From positions 1-64,000 of the forward strand of contig CAJTDE010000010.1 in NCBI GenBank assembly GCA_910574835.1: DNA of 64,000 nucleotides. Reading direction: 5' to 3'. Numbering within the stretch: the stretch's first letter is position 1; each line of letters opens with the position of its first letter. A program made the translations under genes and the position numbers. This DNA comes from Clostridia bacterium. GTDB lineage: Bacteria; Bacillota; Clostridia; Lachnospirales; Lachnospiraceae. This document shows, piece after piece, positions 1 to 8,718 of the stretch. The notes under the pieces were generated by a model. That model made no database searches. It was not told the DNA's origin and saw only the letters and a program-made list of their open reading frames with translations.

Positions 1-9
1 CATCTTCTT

Positions 10-1311
10 TCACCCCTCTTCCTGTTCAAAGCGCACGGCAATGGAATTGGCATGGGCGGTCAGCCCTTCCGCCTCCGCAAAGCGGATAATATCCTTATGC
101 ACCGCCTTCAAGGCATCTTTTGAATAATACACAAGGCTCGATTTCTTAACAAAGTCATCTACTCCCAGAGGGGAGAAGAATTTGGCCGTTCCATTTGTGG
201 GCAATACGTGATTGGGACCTGCAAAATAATCTCCCAAAGGCTCGCTTGCGTACTCTCCTATAAAAATAGCGCCTGCATTGCGGATCTTTGTCATCACCCG
301 GAAGGGGTCCTTTGTCACAATCTCCAAATGCTCGGAAGCAATGGCGTTGGCTGTCTCAATAGCTTCCTCCATTGTGCCCGCCACCAGAATCCACCCGTAA
401 TTTTCCAGAGATTTTACAAGAATCTCCTTTCGGGAGAGCTTTTCTACAAAGGAATCCATCTCAAGGGCCACCTGCTCTGCCAGCTCTTTACTTGTAGTGA
501 CCAAAATAGCCGACGCCATCTCGTCATGCTCCGCCTGAGAGAGCAGATCTGCAGCTACGAACCTTGGATTGGCCGTTTCATCCGCCAGAACCAGAATTTC
601 GCTGGGACCGGCAATGGAATCAATACTTACAAAGCCGTAGACCGCTTTTTTTGCCAAAGCCACATAAATATTTCCCGGACCGACAATCTTATCTGCTTTT
701 GGGATGCTTTCCGTCCCGTAGGCCAACGCGCCGACAGCCTGGGCGCCGCCGACCTTGTAAATCTCGCTTACTCCGGCTTCGTGGGCCGCAACAAGGGTAT
801 TCACGCTTACTTTTCCGTCTTTTCCGGGAGGCGTTGTCATCAGGATTCGCTCCACTCCGGCTACCCTGGCAGGAACAATATTCATTAATACGGAGGAAGG
901 ATACACCGCCTTTCCGCCCGGTACATAGACGCCCACTGTCTGAAGCGGGGTGATTTTCTGGCCGAGAAGCGTTCCGTCCGGCTGACTGTCGAACCAGCTG
1001 TTCCTCTTTTGCTTTTCATGAAAACTCCGGATGTTTTTAAGCGCTTGTCTGATTACCTCAAGCAGTTCCGGATCGATCTGCCTGTAAGCCTCCTCGATCT
1101 CTTCCTTTGTAACCCGGATGGTATCCCTGGTAAGCCTCACCCCGTCAAAGCGCTCCGTAAAAGAAAAAAGCGCTTCGTCGCCCTTCTCTTTTACCTCATT
1201 TAAGATAGCGTTTACCTGCTCTCCATAGGCTTCATAATGATTCGGGCTTCGTTTTAACAGTTCATCCAGCAGATTTTTGCGGCTGGTTGCATTTAACGCT
1301 GTAATTCTCAT
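10..1311 (-). CDS. hisD: Histidinol dehydrogenase
   Basis: Catalyses the last two steps of histidine synthesis, oxidising L-histidinol to histidine with two NAD+ and a bound zinc. The 433-residue length is normal for HisD. Seen: the zinc/active-site stretch SQAEHDEMASA (about residue 255), ASEHLEI (about 325) and GPNHVLPTNG (about 365). The start codon overlaps the stop of the upstream acyltransferase gene as ATGA, so the two are translationally coupled. Six bases past the hisD stop an ATG at 3..1 preceded by GAGGGG opens another gene leaving the window; hisB is the usual neighbour but cannot be confirmed. Confidence 0.97.
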   Translation of the reverse strand: MRITALNATSRKNLLDELLKRSPNHYEAYGEQVNAILNEVKEKGDEALFSFTERFDGVRLTRDTIRVTKEEIEEAYRQIDPELLEVIRQALKNIRSFHEKQKRNSWFDSQPDGTLLGQKITPLQTVGVYVPGGKAVYPSSVLMNIVPARVAGVERILMTTPPGKDGKVSVNTLVAAHEAGVSEIYKVGGAQAVGALAYGTESIPKADKIVGPGNIYVALAKKAVYGFVSIDSIAGPSEILVLADETANPRFVAADLLSQAEHDEMASAILVTTSKELAEQVALEMDSFVEKLSRKEILVKSLENYGWILVAGTMEEAIETANAIASEHLEIVTKDPFRVMTKIRNAGAIFIGEYASEPLGDYFAGPNHVLPTNGTAKFFSPLGVDDFVKKSSLVYYSKDALKAVHKDIIRFAEAEGLTAHANSIAVRFEQEEG

Positions 1312-2360
1312 GATTTCCTCCCAAGTAAATGATTAAAATAGCGGTTGAAGATATAGATAACCGGAATCTCTGCCACACATACCATCGCCGCAATGCCTCC
1401 ATAAAGAACGGCCTCTGTCATCGGAATCAGCTTTCGGACAAAAAACATCCCCAACGATACATAGTATAACACGTAAAAAGTACCGTGTGTACACATAATA
1501 ATTAAAGAATTGCGGCCCAGATAAGAAAGGGTGCGGCTGACAGGCAGCGCCCGAAGCAGGTTCAAAAGCCCGATACAGGACAGGGCAGCCGTCACATAAT
1601 GGACAGGCGAGATATATAAATAATGCAGATCCAAAATATCCGTCTTAAGGGCGCCAAAGGAGCCGAGAAAAAGCAGCAAAGCGCCTGAGGCAAAAAGCCG
1701 TTCCTTTCGAGGCGAACCATGCCGGATTGTCCCCGCATAAAGCCAGCCAATCAGGAAAAACGGAAGTATGGCCAGCGCGCGAAGAACCGTAATCAGCACA
1801 TTACATCCAATTCTTAAAAGAAAGCTTTGCTCCTGCATGGCAGATATCTCAAAGCCCAGGCTGTGTATAACGCCGAGGGCCAGGAGTGCAAAGCCGAAAA
1901 CGGCAATTCCCGGTCCGTATCCTCCATACGGCTTATCCTCAAAGCGCCGACAGAGGAAAAAAAACAAGATCCCGGAAAGAAAATAAACAGGCAGGAACCA
2001 CAGGATATGAAGCCCATATCCGGTAACGGCGTCTATAAACTGCGTCAGCAGTTCCCTGCCTGTCACTCGTTCCGGCTGAAAAAAGTACTCAAACACACGC
2101 ATAGTAAGCAGGATCAGGGAAAAAGAAGCATAGGGCACCAGGATGCCGGAAGCCTTTTTCTTTACGCCCTCCTGAAAGGAAAGCCCACTATCCCTTTTTA
2201 CATAAGACAAAATACCGCCGATAACAAAAAACAAGGGCATGTGGAAGGAATAAATCCAACGCATGGCGCTCTCTTCCAGATATTCGATATGGCCGAGAAC
2301 TACAAGGAAAATTCCCACGCCCTTTGCCATATCCAGGTAATCCAGTCTCTTCTTTGACAT
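1308..2360 (-). CDS. Membrane acyltransferase, acyltransferase family 3 (OafA/NolL-like)
   Basis: Predicted polytopic membrane protein of about 10 helices belonging to acyltransferase family 3, enzymes that O-acetylate sugars or other envelope molecules. Seen: the N-terminal signature RLDYLDMAKGVGIFLVVLGH, which carries the conserved histidine, followed by SFHMPLFFVIGG and alternating hydrophobic segments to the C terminus. Length 350 is typical. It lies between hisZ-hisG and hisD, with an ATGA overlap to hisD and 41 bases from hisZ-hisG. It has no known place in histidine synthesis and looks like an insertion into the operon. The substrate cannot be read from the sequence. Confidence 0.85.
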   Translation of the reverse strand: MSKKRLDYLDMAKGVGIFLVVLGHIEYLEESAMRWIYSFHMPLFFVIGGILSYVKRDSGLSFQEGVKKKASGILVPYASFSLILLTMRVFEYFFQPERVTGRELLTQFIDAVTGYGLHILWFLPVYFLSGILFFFLCRRFEDKPYGGYGPGIAVFGFALLALGVIHSLGFEISAMQEQSFLLRIGCNVLITVLRALAILPFFLIGWLYAGTIRHGSPRKERLFASGALLLFLGSFGALKTDILDLHYLYISPVHYVTAALSCIGLLNLLRALPVSRTLSYLGRNSLIIMCTHGTFYVLYYVSLGMFFVRKLIPMTEAVLYGGIAAMVCVAEIPVIYIFNRYFNHLLGRKS

Positions 2361-2401
2361 ATGCTCTCCTTTTTAAAGGGAGGCCCTAAACACAGTAACG
2401 T

Positions 2402-4054
2402 TTAAAGTACGGCCCTAAGCTCCCGAATCAGTCCGGCAATCCGCTTATGCTCCATCTTCATGCTTACCTGATTGACTACCATGCGGGCAGAGAGAGGCAT
2501 AATCTCCTCTAAAACCTCCAGACCGTTTTCCCGCAGGGTAGAGCCGGTCTCCACAATATCTACAATCACTTCGGAAAGTCCCACAAGAGGGGCCAGCTCT
2601 ATCGAACCATTCAGCTTTATAATCTCTACGGTCTGATGCTTCCGATTATAAAAATAATCCTTTGCAATATCCGGATACTTGGTTGCCACCCGAATCTGCT
2701 CCTGATGCAAAAGCTTTTCCTTTGCTGCCTTCGGGCCGCAGACGCACATACGGCATTTTCCAAAGCCTAGATCCAGCACTTCATACATCTTACGTCCCTC
2801 TTCTGCCAAGGTATCCTTTCCCACCACGCCGATATCGGCCGCGCCGTATTCCACATAAGTCGGCACATCCGGTCCTTTGGCCAAAAAGAACTTAAGCTTT
2901 CGCTCCTCATTTACAAAAATAAGCTTTCGGCTGTTCGGATCCTTCATCTCTTCGCAGGTAATGCCGGTCTGCTCCAGAAGCTCCAAGGTCTTTTTAGCCA
3001 GGCGCCCTTTTGTCAGAGCAATGGTCAGATAGCGTTCTCCCTGAGAAAATGTATCCGGATGCACCCGCTTGCTTCTGCTGACTGCCCGCATAAGCTGATC
3101 AATAACAATCGCAAAGCCGACGGCCGGAAGCTCCCGGCCAAAATGCGACAGCAGCGTATCATAGCGCCCTCCCTTGACAATCGGCTCGCCGTAGCCATAG
3201 GAGTAAGCCCGGAAAATAATACCGGTGTAATAATTGTATTTACTAAGCATTCCCAAATCAAAGCTGACGTAAGCTTCGCAGGACAATTCCTTCAAGCCCT
3301 CATAGATTTTCTCCAGGCGTTCCAGGGCTTTTATGGACTCTTCATTTTTCGTCAGATCCTTGGCCCTTGCAAGTACTTCCACGCCGCCGGAAAGGGCTGT
3401 CATTTCCAAAAAGATCTGACGCAGCTCATTGGGCAGCTCGCAGTCCGAAAGAAGCTCCTCCGCACCGAACCGGTTTTTGTCCGAGATAAGCTGTCTTAAG
3501 CGCTTTTCTGTTTCGCTGTCAATGCCGGACTCTTTTAAAAGGCTCTTAAAAAACATCACCTGTCCGATGCTCACCTGGAATTCCTTTAATCCGGACTCTT
3601 TTAAGGCTTTGATCAGAAGGGAAAGAAGCTCCACATCCGCCCTGACGCTTCCGTCGCCCATAAGCTCCGCCCCAAGCTGTGTGCTCTCCTTTAACCGCCC
3701 CAAATACTTGTCATAATTGATAAAGGTATTGCCCATATAGCAGAGACGGATGGGCGTCTCATCATGAAAATACTTTGACACGGCCCGAGCAATGGAAGGG
3801 GTGATATCGGGACGAAGCACTAAGGTATTTCCCTCCCGGTCAAAGAATTTATAAAGCTCTTTGGAAGGCACGGTTCCGACCTCCCTGGAAAATACGTCAA
3901 AAAATTCAAAGGTCGGAGTCTCAATTCCCTGATACCCCTCTCCTGCCAGAAGGTGATAAAGCTGCTGCTGCAGTTCAAACTTTTGTACAAACTCGCTTCC
4001 GTAGATATCCCGAACACCCTCCGGTGTATGTAAAATCTGCTCTTCGTTTTTCAT
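2402..4054 (-). CDS. hisZG: HisZ-HisG fusion: ATP phosphoribosyltransferase with regulatory domain
   Basis: First committed step of histidine synthesis, joining ATP and PRPP. Residues 1 to about 330 are a HisRS-like regulatory subunit (HisZ): [11 protein letters not shown], then [13 protein letters not shown] and the motif-3-like [21 protein letters not shown]. Residues from about 340 to 550 are a short-form HisG catalytic subunit, beginning [19 protein letters not shown] and containing [13 protein letters not shown] and [18 protein letters not shown]. These are normally separate genes that assemble as a hetero-octamer; here one chain carries both. The start at 4054 is chosen because AGGAAAGG precedes it; an in-frame ATG 16 codons upstream would overlap recU and lacks a clear site. 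Confidence 0.95.
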   Translation of the reverse strand: MKNEEQILHTPEGVRDIYGSEFVQKFELQQQLYHLLAGEGYQGIETPTFEFFDVFSREVGTVPSKELYKFFDREGNTLVLRPDITPSIARAVSKYFHDETPIRLCYMGNTFINYDKYLGRLKESTQLGAELMGDGSVRADVELLSLLIKALKESGLKEFQVSIGQVMFFKSLLKESGIDSETEKRLRQLISDKNRFGAEELLSDCELPNELRQIFLEMTALSGGVEVLARAKDLTKNEESIKALERLEKIYEGLKELSCEAYVSFDLGMLSKYNYYTGIIFRAYSYGYGEPIVKGGRYDTLLSHFGRELPAVGFAIVIDQLMRAVSRSKRVHPDTFSQGERYLTIALTKGRLAKKTLELLEQTGITCEEMKDPNSRKLIFVNEERKLKFFLAKGPDVPTYVEYGAADIGVVGKDTLAEEGRKMYEVLDLGFGKCRMCVCGPKAAKEKLLHQEQIRVATKYPDIAKDYFYNRKHQTVEIIKLNGSIELAPLVGLSEVIVDIVETGSTLRENGLEVLEEIMPLSARMVVNQVSMKMEHKRIAGLIRELRAVL

Positions 4055-4070
4055 GTTCCGTAATCCTTTC

Positions 4071-4619
4071 CTAGCGCACCGTTTCGTAATTCGCGTTTTC
4101 AATAACCTTCTTTATTCCATCCAGGTAGGGAACCAGATATCCGCCGTGAGGCGTAAGAATATAGCCCGGATCAAGCTCTTCACGGCGAAAGCTTTTACGG
4201 CCGCCGTTCGCCGCCCGGTCCCAAAAGCTGCGCATACTCTCATAAGTAAGAAAATACAGCTCATTTCGATGGGAAAACATAAGAATCAGGAAGGCGATTC
4301 CTTCCTGTCTCTCAAAATCTGCCATAAACCGCACCTGATGCTCATGTATATTCTGCAAAGGAAAGGTATCGCTGTCACATTCCTTAGCGTCAAAACACAC
4401 AGGAATCCCCTGGACCGCACCGATATAATCCACCGTACTTTTTTGTTCAAAATAAGCCAGGGTAATATGGCGGTGCTCTTTGTCAATCTTGATCGGAGTA
4501 ATGGGCGTGGGCACCTTTTGTATCAGCGCCAGGCCCTGCTCGCGGTATTTTTCATTAGTTCGGTTTACAAGCTCTTCTAAGGTGGAGCCTCTAAGACCTC
4601 TGGAATTCCAGGTTGCCAT
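4071..4619 (-). CDS. recU: Holliday junction resolvase RecU
   Basis: Structure-specific endonuclease that resolves Holliday junctions during recombination and segregation in Firmicutes. Family landmarks are all present: [20 protein letters not shown] near the N terminus, [32 protein letters not shown] with the nuclease acidic/lysine residues (about 75-95), [10 protein letters not shown], and [19 protein letters not shown] near the C terminus. At 182 residues it is slightly shorter than the B. subtilis protein, lacking part of the basic N-terminal tail. It sits 16 bases upstream of hisZ-hisG. The more usual partner ponA (pbp1) is not seen here. Confidence 0.93.
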   Translation of the reverse strand: MATWNSRGLRGSTLEELVNRTNEKYREQGLALIQKVPTPITPIKIDKEHRHITLAYFEQKSTVDYIGAVQGIPVCFDAKECDSDTFPLQNIHEHQVRFMADFERQEGIAFLILMFSHRNELYFLTYESMRSFWDRAANGGRKSFRREELDPGYILTPHGGYLVPYLDGIKKVIENANYETVR

Positions 4620-4637
4620 CGTTTCACATCCTATTCT

Positions 4638-5171
4638 CTAAAGCAATTGCACCAAAACCCAGGGAACCAGCATGGCAAGGACGCCTGCATACAGCAGATC
4701 CAGCCAAAAGATCCTTCCCACGGAGCAAATATAAATAAGTCCCACAAAGGGCGCGGCCAGCGCCTTCCACCCGATGCTTACATAGGGATTTTTCAAAATG
4801 CGGCAAATCATAACCTTTGCATCCCCTCTGCTTGGAAATGCATGCATCAAAATCGAAAACCCAAGCCAGCCCAAAAGAAGATTTAAGGGATCGGTATACT
4901 CCCGGAAAGTCATCAGCTCTATGGAAGCGGGAAGCAGAATCACAATTCCCAAAACACTGTTGATAAAAAAGGGGCCCATACACGTAAGGAATACCTTTAA
5001 GGGGTGATCCGTAGATTCATGCACCACATAGCCGTTGGGATTGCTCATTTGAAAATATTTTATTTCATAGACCTTCAAACCGCAGAGCATACAAAAAATC
5101 TGATGAGCCAGCTCATGGATAATCACTCCGGGAAAGGTCGCAAGGGAAATCAAAACGCCTGGTATTATCAT
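4638..5171 (-). CDS. Putative zinc metalloprotease-like membrane protein (DUF3267-like)
   Basis: A 177-residue membrane protein with four or five hydrophobic segments. The first segment carries HELAH at about residues 19-23, matching the HExxH zinc-binding signature, as in site-2-protease-like and DUF3267 proteins. A later GDAKVM (about 115) may supply an acidic ligand. Whether it is proteolytically active cannot be judged. Its start overlaps the stop of the upstream TPR gene as ATGA, so the two are translated together and may act together at the membrane. recU follows 18 bases downstream. Confidence 0.7.
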   Translation of the reverse strand: MIIPGVLISLATFPGVIIHELAHQIFCMLCGLKVYEIKYFQMSNPNGYVVHESTDHPLKVFLTCMGPFFINSVLGIVILLPASIELMTFREYTDPLNLLLGWLGFSILMHAFPSRGDAKVMICRILKNPYVSIGWKALAAPFVGLIYICSVGRIFWLDLLYAGVLAMLVPWVLVQLL

Positions 5172-6205
5172 TGCTCTGCCTCCTGGTTTTTGTCCAAGTA
5201 GTAATCCTCAAGTGATATGGTGCCGTTTAATAACTGCTGCGTATCCTCATCTAAGGACCCCTCGACCTGCCGTATCTCCTCCGCCATCTTCTCCGCTTCG
5301 GCTGTGTCGCCGTTTACATGAAGGGCAATCAGATAAGTATCTCTTACATACATGCTGTCCGGGTCGGAAGCGTAAGCCTGCCCGGCCCTGGCAAGACCTT
5401 CCTCAAAATCCCCCTCCAGCATCGCCAGAACCGACAGCCCCCTTAAGGCTCCGGCGTCAGTTCCTTCCTTTGCAATTGCCTGCTCCAAAAGACTGCGGGA
5501 CTTCTCAAAATTTCCCCGGCTTCTCTCGGCATTTGCAAGCAAAACACGCACGTCAAAAAGCTCCGGGTCCTCTACGTAGGCTTTTTGCAGGTAATCATAA
5601 TACTCTGTACGCTCCTGTGAAGTGACTGCCTGATAATAGTAGAGAAATGCGGCGTCCTGATCCGCATCGCCGTGAAGCCTGGTAAGCTCTTCTCTTATCC
5701 GCTCCGTATCAGCCGGAACAGCCTCCTCGCTGTCGTCTGCTTCCGAGCGTACATCCAGCTCTGCCATCAGGGCGTCTATGGAGTCATAAGTTGTAAAATA
5801 GCTTTCAAGACGCCTGGAATAGCGCATCATCCTTGCATACTGCCCGTCGCTCAAATCCTTCCCGACTAAATATTCATTGAATACATAAGCGGCCAAATCA
5901 TAGTAGCCCGTTTCCATAGAAAGCTCAATAAGCTCCAGAGTAACCGGCAGCGCATTGGGATGCAGCTCTTGAACTTCATAAAGCTCTTGGAGGGCGAGGG
6001 AGGTCTCTCCATTCTCTATCCGCTCCTTTGCTTCACGAAAAACTTTATATTCGGAAAGGCTTTCCGGGAAACGGTACATAGAAATACCGGCTAACATCAG
6101 AGAAGCCAGCAGAAATAAAAGGATTGGAAGGGGGATTCCCTTCTTTTCCTTCCATTCCGACGACTCAAAGCCTGGTCCTAAGGAATATTTGTTTTGAACC
6201 TCCAT
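5168..6205 (-). CDS. Membrane-anchored TPR protein
   Basis: 345 residues: a short N-terminal cytoplasmic stretch, one hydrophobic helix (about 26-45, ending GISMYRF) and a long extracytoplasmic part with degenerate tetratricopeptide-like helical repeats (ALQELYEVQELHPNALPV, LDVRVLLANAERSRGNFEKS-type units). TPR domains mediate protein-protein contacts; no catalytic motif is visible. It is the first gene behind a good sigma-A promoter (6249-6277) and shares an ATGA overlap with the HExxH membrane protein, its likely partner. No specific family name is recognised. Confidence 0.7.
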   Translation of the reverse strand: MEVQNKYSLGPGFESSEWKEKKGIPLPILLFLLASLMLAGISMYRFPESLSEYKVFREAKERIENGETSLALQELYEVQELHPNALPVTLELIELSMETGYYDLAAYVFNEYLVGKDLSDGQYARMMRYSRRLESYFTTYDSIDALMAELDVRSEADDSEEAVPADTERIREELTRLHGDADQDAAFLYYYQAVTSQERTEYYDYLQKAYVEDPELFDVRVLLANAERSRGNFEKSRSLLEQAIAKEGTDAGALRGLSVLAMLEGDFEEGLARAGQAYASDPDSMYVRDTYLIALHVNGDTAEAEKMAEEIRQVEGSLDEDTQQLLNGTISLEDYYLDKNQEAEQ

Positions 6206-6248
6206 AATGCTTTTCCTCTCTTGTCCTAAGGTGTGTCTCTGGGTATAG

Positions 6249-6277
6249 ATTATATACCAATTTTATCAGAAATGCAA
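6249..6277 (-). promoter_or_regulatory. Sigma-A promoter for the TPR-recU-his operon
   Basis: On the minus strand a -35 TTGCAT (6277-6272) and a perfect -10 TATAAT (6254-6249) are separated by 17 bases. The -10 lies about 44 bases upstream of the TPR gene start. It is the only convincing promoter found between here and hisD, so it probably drives the six-gene run. No T-box, attenuator or riboswitch was seen in the short leader. Confidence 0.75.
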
Positions 6278-6296
6278 TGAAACCGCCCGGAAGCTT

Positions 6297-7301
6297 TCAG
6301 ATCGTTTTGCTGCCAAGCTTCTGACCGCAAATCTTTTGAAATTCTGACGGAAGCGGCGCAATACACTGCCGGTTTGAAAGGGGCTTTAAGATTCCCTCAA
6401 CCTGGGGAAATTCCAATCGGAAGGCGTGAAGCAGCTGATGATGTAAGCCAAAATGATTTGAAAAATACTCATTGACCCGGGCGTCGCCATACTTTCTGTC
6501 ACCGATCAGCGGATGTCCCATGCTTGCCAGATGAGCGCGGATCTGATGGGAGCGCCCTGTGATTAAGTGAACCTCCAGGTAGGTATAAGTATTTCCTCCC
6601 AGGTGTAGAATTTCAAGAGGAAGGTATTCCGTAAGGATAAAAAGGCTGTCCCTTTCTTCCTTCTCATATATGGCAGCCTGATTTGTTTTTTCGTCCTTTT
6701 TCAGCCATCCCTCGATCCGCTTTGGCTCCTCTATCTCACCGGCCGCAATACAGCGGTAAAACTTGCGCAGGCTTCCGGAGCGAATAAGCTCATTCATAGC
6801 CTGCAGTCCTGCTAGGCTCTTTCCCGCCGCCACAAGTCCGCTGGTATTCCGATCCAGGCGATTGCAGATGCCGGGACGAAAGCTGCGCAAATCTTCTTCT
6901 TTCAGCTGTCCGGATTCCAAGAGGTAGGAGATAAGATATTCTACCAGGGAAACATCCTCCGGCTTTGCCTTTTGAGACAAAAGCCCGGCCGGCTTATTCA
7001 TAAGAAGGATGTGGGCATCCTCGTAAAGAATCCGGGGACGGAGGCAGGCCGGAAGCTTTTGTCTGCCTATGCCTGCGGGGGGAGAAGAAAAGCTTTCGAT
7101 TGTCTCGTCCGAAAGAAACAGCCGGATTTCGTCGCCCGTCCTTAAACGCTCGCTTCCATCCGCCTTTTTTTTGTTTAAGGTAATGTTTTTCTTTCGGAGC
7201 ATTTTATAGAAAAAGCTTTTGGGAGCCTTGTCCATGTACTTTGCCAGAAATTTATCCAGCCGCTGCTCCGCTTCGTTGTCTTTTACTGTAATAAGCTTCA
7301 T
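6297..7301 (-). CDS. RluA-family pseudouridine synthase
   Basis: Converts specific uridines in ribosomal RNA (or tRNA) to pseudouridine. An S4 RNA-binding domain occupies roughly residues 12-75 (RLDKFLAKYMDKAPKSFFYK). The catalytic domain follows with ICNRLDRNTSGLVAAGKS, whose Asp is the catalytic residue of the RluA group, and GRSHQIRAHLASMGHPLIGD. Length 334 fits the RluC/RluD type. The target base cannot be assigned from sequence alone. It is the last gene of a long minus-strand run and is followed by the promoter of the next operon. Confidence 0.93.
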   Translation of the reverse strand: MKLITVKDNEAEQRLDKFLAKYMDKAPKSFFYKMLRKKNITLNKKKADGSERLRTGDEIRLFLSDETIESFSSPPAGIGRQKLPACLRPRILYEDAHILLMNKPAGLLSQKAKPEDVSLVEYLISYLLESGQLKEEDLRSFRPGICNRLDRNTSGLVAAGKSLAGLQAMNELIRSGSLRKFYRCIAAGEIEEPKRIEGWLKKDEKTNQAAIYEKEERDSLFILTEYLPLEILHLGGNTYTYLEVHLITGRSHQIRAHLASMGHPLIGDRKYGDARVNEYFSNHFGLHHQLLHAFRLEFPQVEGILKPLSNRQCIAPLPSEFQKICGQKLGSKTI

Positions 7302-7319
7302 TTGATTCTCCGCATCTTT

Positions 7320-7922
7320 TTATATGGATAAGGCCAGAATTACTTCCTTTATCACCTGCTCCCGGCTAAAGCCCGGATAACGCTCGTCAGGCACAAAGGG
7401 AAGCTCCTCCCGCTTCTGCGCGGATAAGGCGTCCATGCGCTCCAAAAACTGCTTCTTTTCCTGAAAAATATGTACGTGGGTATGGGAAATTCCATTATTT
7501 TTCAAAACAGCCCGTATGTGCTCTTCCGCTTTTTTCCAATTGAGCTTCTCTCCGCCCTCCCCATAGCCGATGATTTCATTTCCCGCAATCATCAGGGCGG
7601 TAATAGGATAGGATGTCTCGTAGGTGGTGAGCACAAGCTCGTAAGCAGTCTCCATCGAACCTGCATGGCTCTTAATTTCCTCGTAAAGCTCTCCGGGTAT
7701 GGAGCGGCGCTTCATAAAGAGGCATACGTTTACCAGCTCCTTGCAGGCCGGAAGGGAACCGACTACGGCAACAATGGTGAAGTAGTTTTCCTTGGTCTTT
7801 GTCGTAATAAAGCCAAGCAGAAAGATTCCTATGGGCAGCAGGAAAAAGATAAGGGTTTTCAAAAGCTGACGTTTTTTATGAGCGTCCGTGTAGCCGAAGG
7901 CTCCCTTTGGTATGGATTTCAT
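7320..7922 (-). CDS. Conserved membrane protein of unknown function
   Basis: 200 residues with two adjacent hydrophobic helices near the N terminus (about 23-42 and 47-70) followed by a soluble alpha/beta-looking C-terminal part of about 125 residues. No catalytic motif is recognised. It lies 18 bases upstream of the pseudouridine synthase gene and 17 bases downstream of the SDR gene, consistent with co-transcription. Codon use matches its neighbours, so it is a real gene rather than a chance frame. Confidence 0.75.
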   Translation of the reverse strand: MKSIPKGAFGYTDAHKKRQLLKTLIFFLLPIGIFLLGFITTKTKENYFTIVAVVGSLPACKELVNVCLFMKRRSIPGELYEEIKSHAGSMETAYELVLTTYETSYPITALMIAGNEIIGYGEGGEKLNWKKAEEHIRAVLKNNGISHTHVHIFQEKKQFLERMDALSAQKREELPFVPDERYPGFSREQVIKEVILALSI

Positions 7923-7939
7923 AATAGCTCCTTCTTTTC

Positions 7940-8701
7940 TTACAAAAATAATTTTCTCATAACTTCCAGGATCAGCTTTTGCGGCAGGACGCTTCCCAGC
8001 AGGCGCAAAAGCTTCATTGACCGGCCAAGGGACAAGTCTTTTCCTTCTTCCGCATCAAAAAGGGCTTTTTTCACCACTTTTTGCGGTTTGGCAAGAAATA
8101 TTTTTTTCAGCGGACTTAAAGCGATACCGCCGGTTTGGAAAAACTCCGTATCTACCGGGCCGGGACAGACGGAGGTTACGGTGATACCTCTGTCTTTCAG
8201 CTCCGCACCCAGCGCCTGATCAAAGGAAAGCACATAAGCTTTGCTGGCCGCATAGACGGCGAAGCCCGGCTGCGGCAGGAAGGCGGAACCGGAATCTATC
8301 TGTATGATGCGGCTCCCCTTTTTCAGATAGGGAAGGCAGAGCATCGTCACTGCGGTTAAGGCACGGCAGTTTACATCCAGCATCCGGGAGGCGTCCTTCC
8401 AGTCCTGACTTTCTACCGGGCCGCTTTTACCGCATCCTGCGCTGTTTACAAGGATACGTATGCAGGGCCTCTCCTTTTTAAGCAATGCTTCCAGCGTTTC
8501 CAAAGCAGTGTCTTCCGTCAGATCAAGGGGGAGAATCCGCACCTTTTTACCGGGAAGCTCCGCCTCCAGCTCACGAAGAGCCGTAAGCCTTCTGGCAAGT
8601 ACCCATATTTCGCTTAAGGACGGATAAGCGGCCGCAATCTGACGGGCAAATTCTCTTCCTATGCCGGAGGAGGCTCCGGTGATGACAGCAATGCATTTCA
8701 T
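7940..8701 (-). CDS. Short-chain dehydrogenase/reductase
   Basis: Classical SDR of 253 residues. Seen: the cofactor motif TGASSGIGREFA at residues 8-19, the NSAG stabilising motif at about 86, the catalytic Ser in IQIDSGSAF and the YAASKAY catalytic Tyr/Lys pair at about 150, then CPGPVDTEFF. It resembles the DltE/YohN-like subgroup often annotated as oxidoreductases of unknown substrate. It follows the radical SAM gene by 17 bases. The substrate is not predictable. Confidence 0.9.
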   Translation of the reverse strand: MKCIAVITGASSGIGREFARQIAAAYPSLSEIWVLARRLTALRELEAELPGKKVRILPLDLTEDTALETLEALLKKERPCIRILVNSAGCGKSGPVESQDWKDASRMLDVNCRALTAVTMLCLPYLKKGSRIIQIDSGSAFLPQPGFAVYAASKAYVLSFDQALGAELKDRGITVTSVCPGPVDTEFFQTGGIALSPLKKIFLAKPQKVVKKALFDAEEGKDLSLGRSMKLLRLLGSVLPQKLILEVMRKLFL

Positions 8702-8718
8702 AATGATTCATCTCGTTT

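Noticed and set aside
208-888. Open plus-strand frame of 226 codons opposite hisD
   Set aside because: Antisense shadow of a conserved gene; no motifs and no start signal.
6278-6300. Hairpin after the RluA-family gene
   Set aside because: A short GAAA/TTTC and CCG/CGG pairing exists, but no U-run follows; not called as a terminator.
7470-8219. Open plus-strand frame of 249 codons
   Set aside because: Antisense to two genes with good coding evidence; the translation resembles no protein family.
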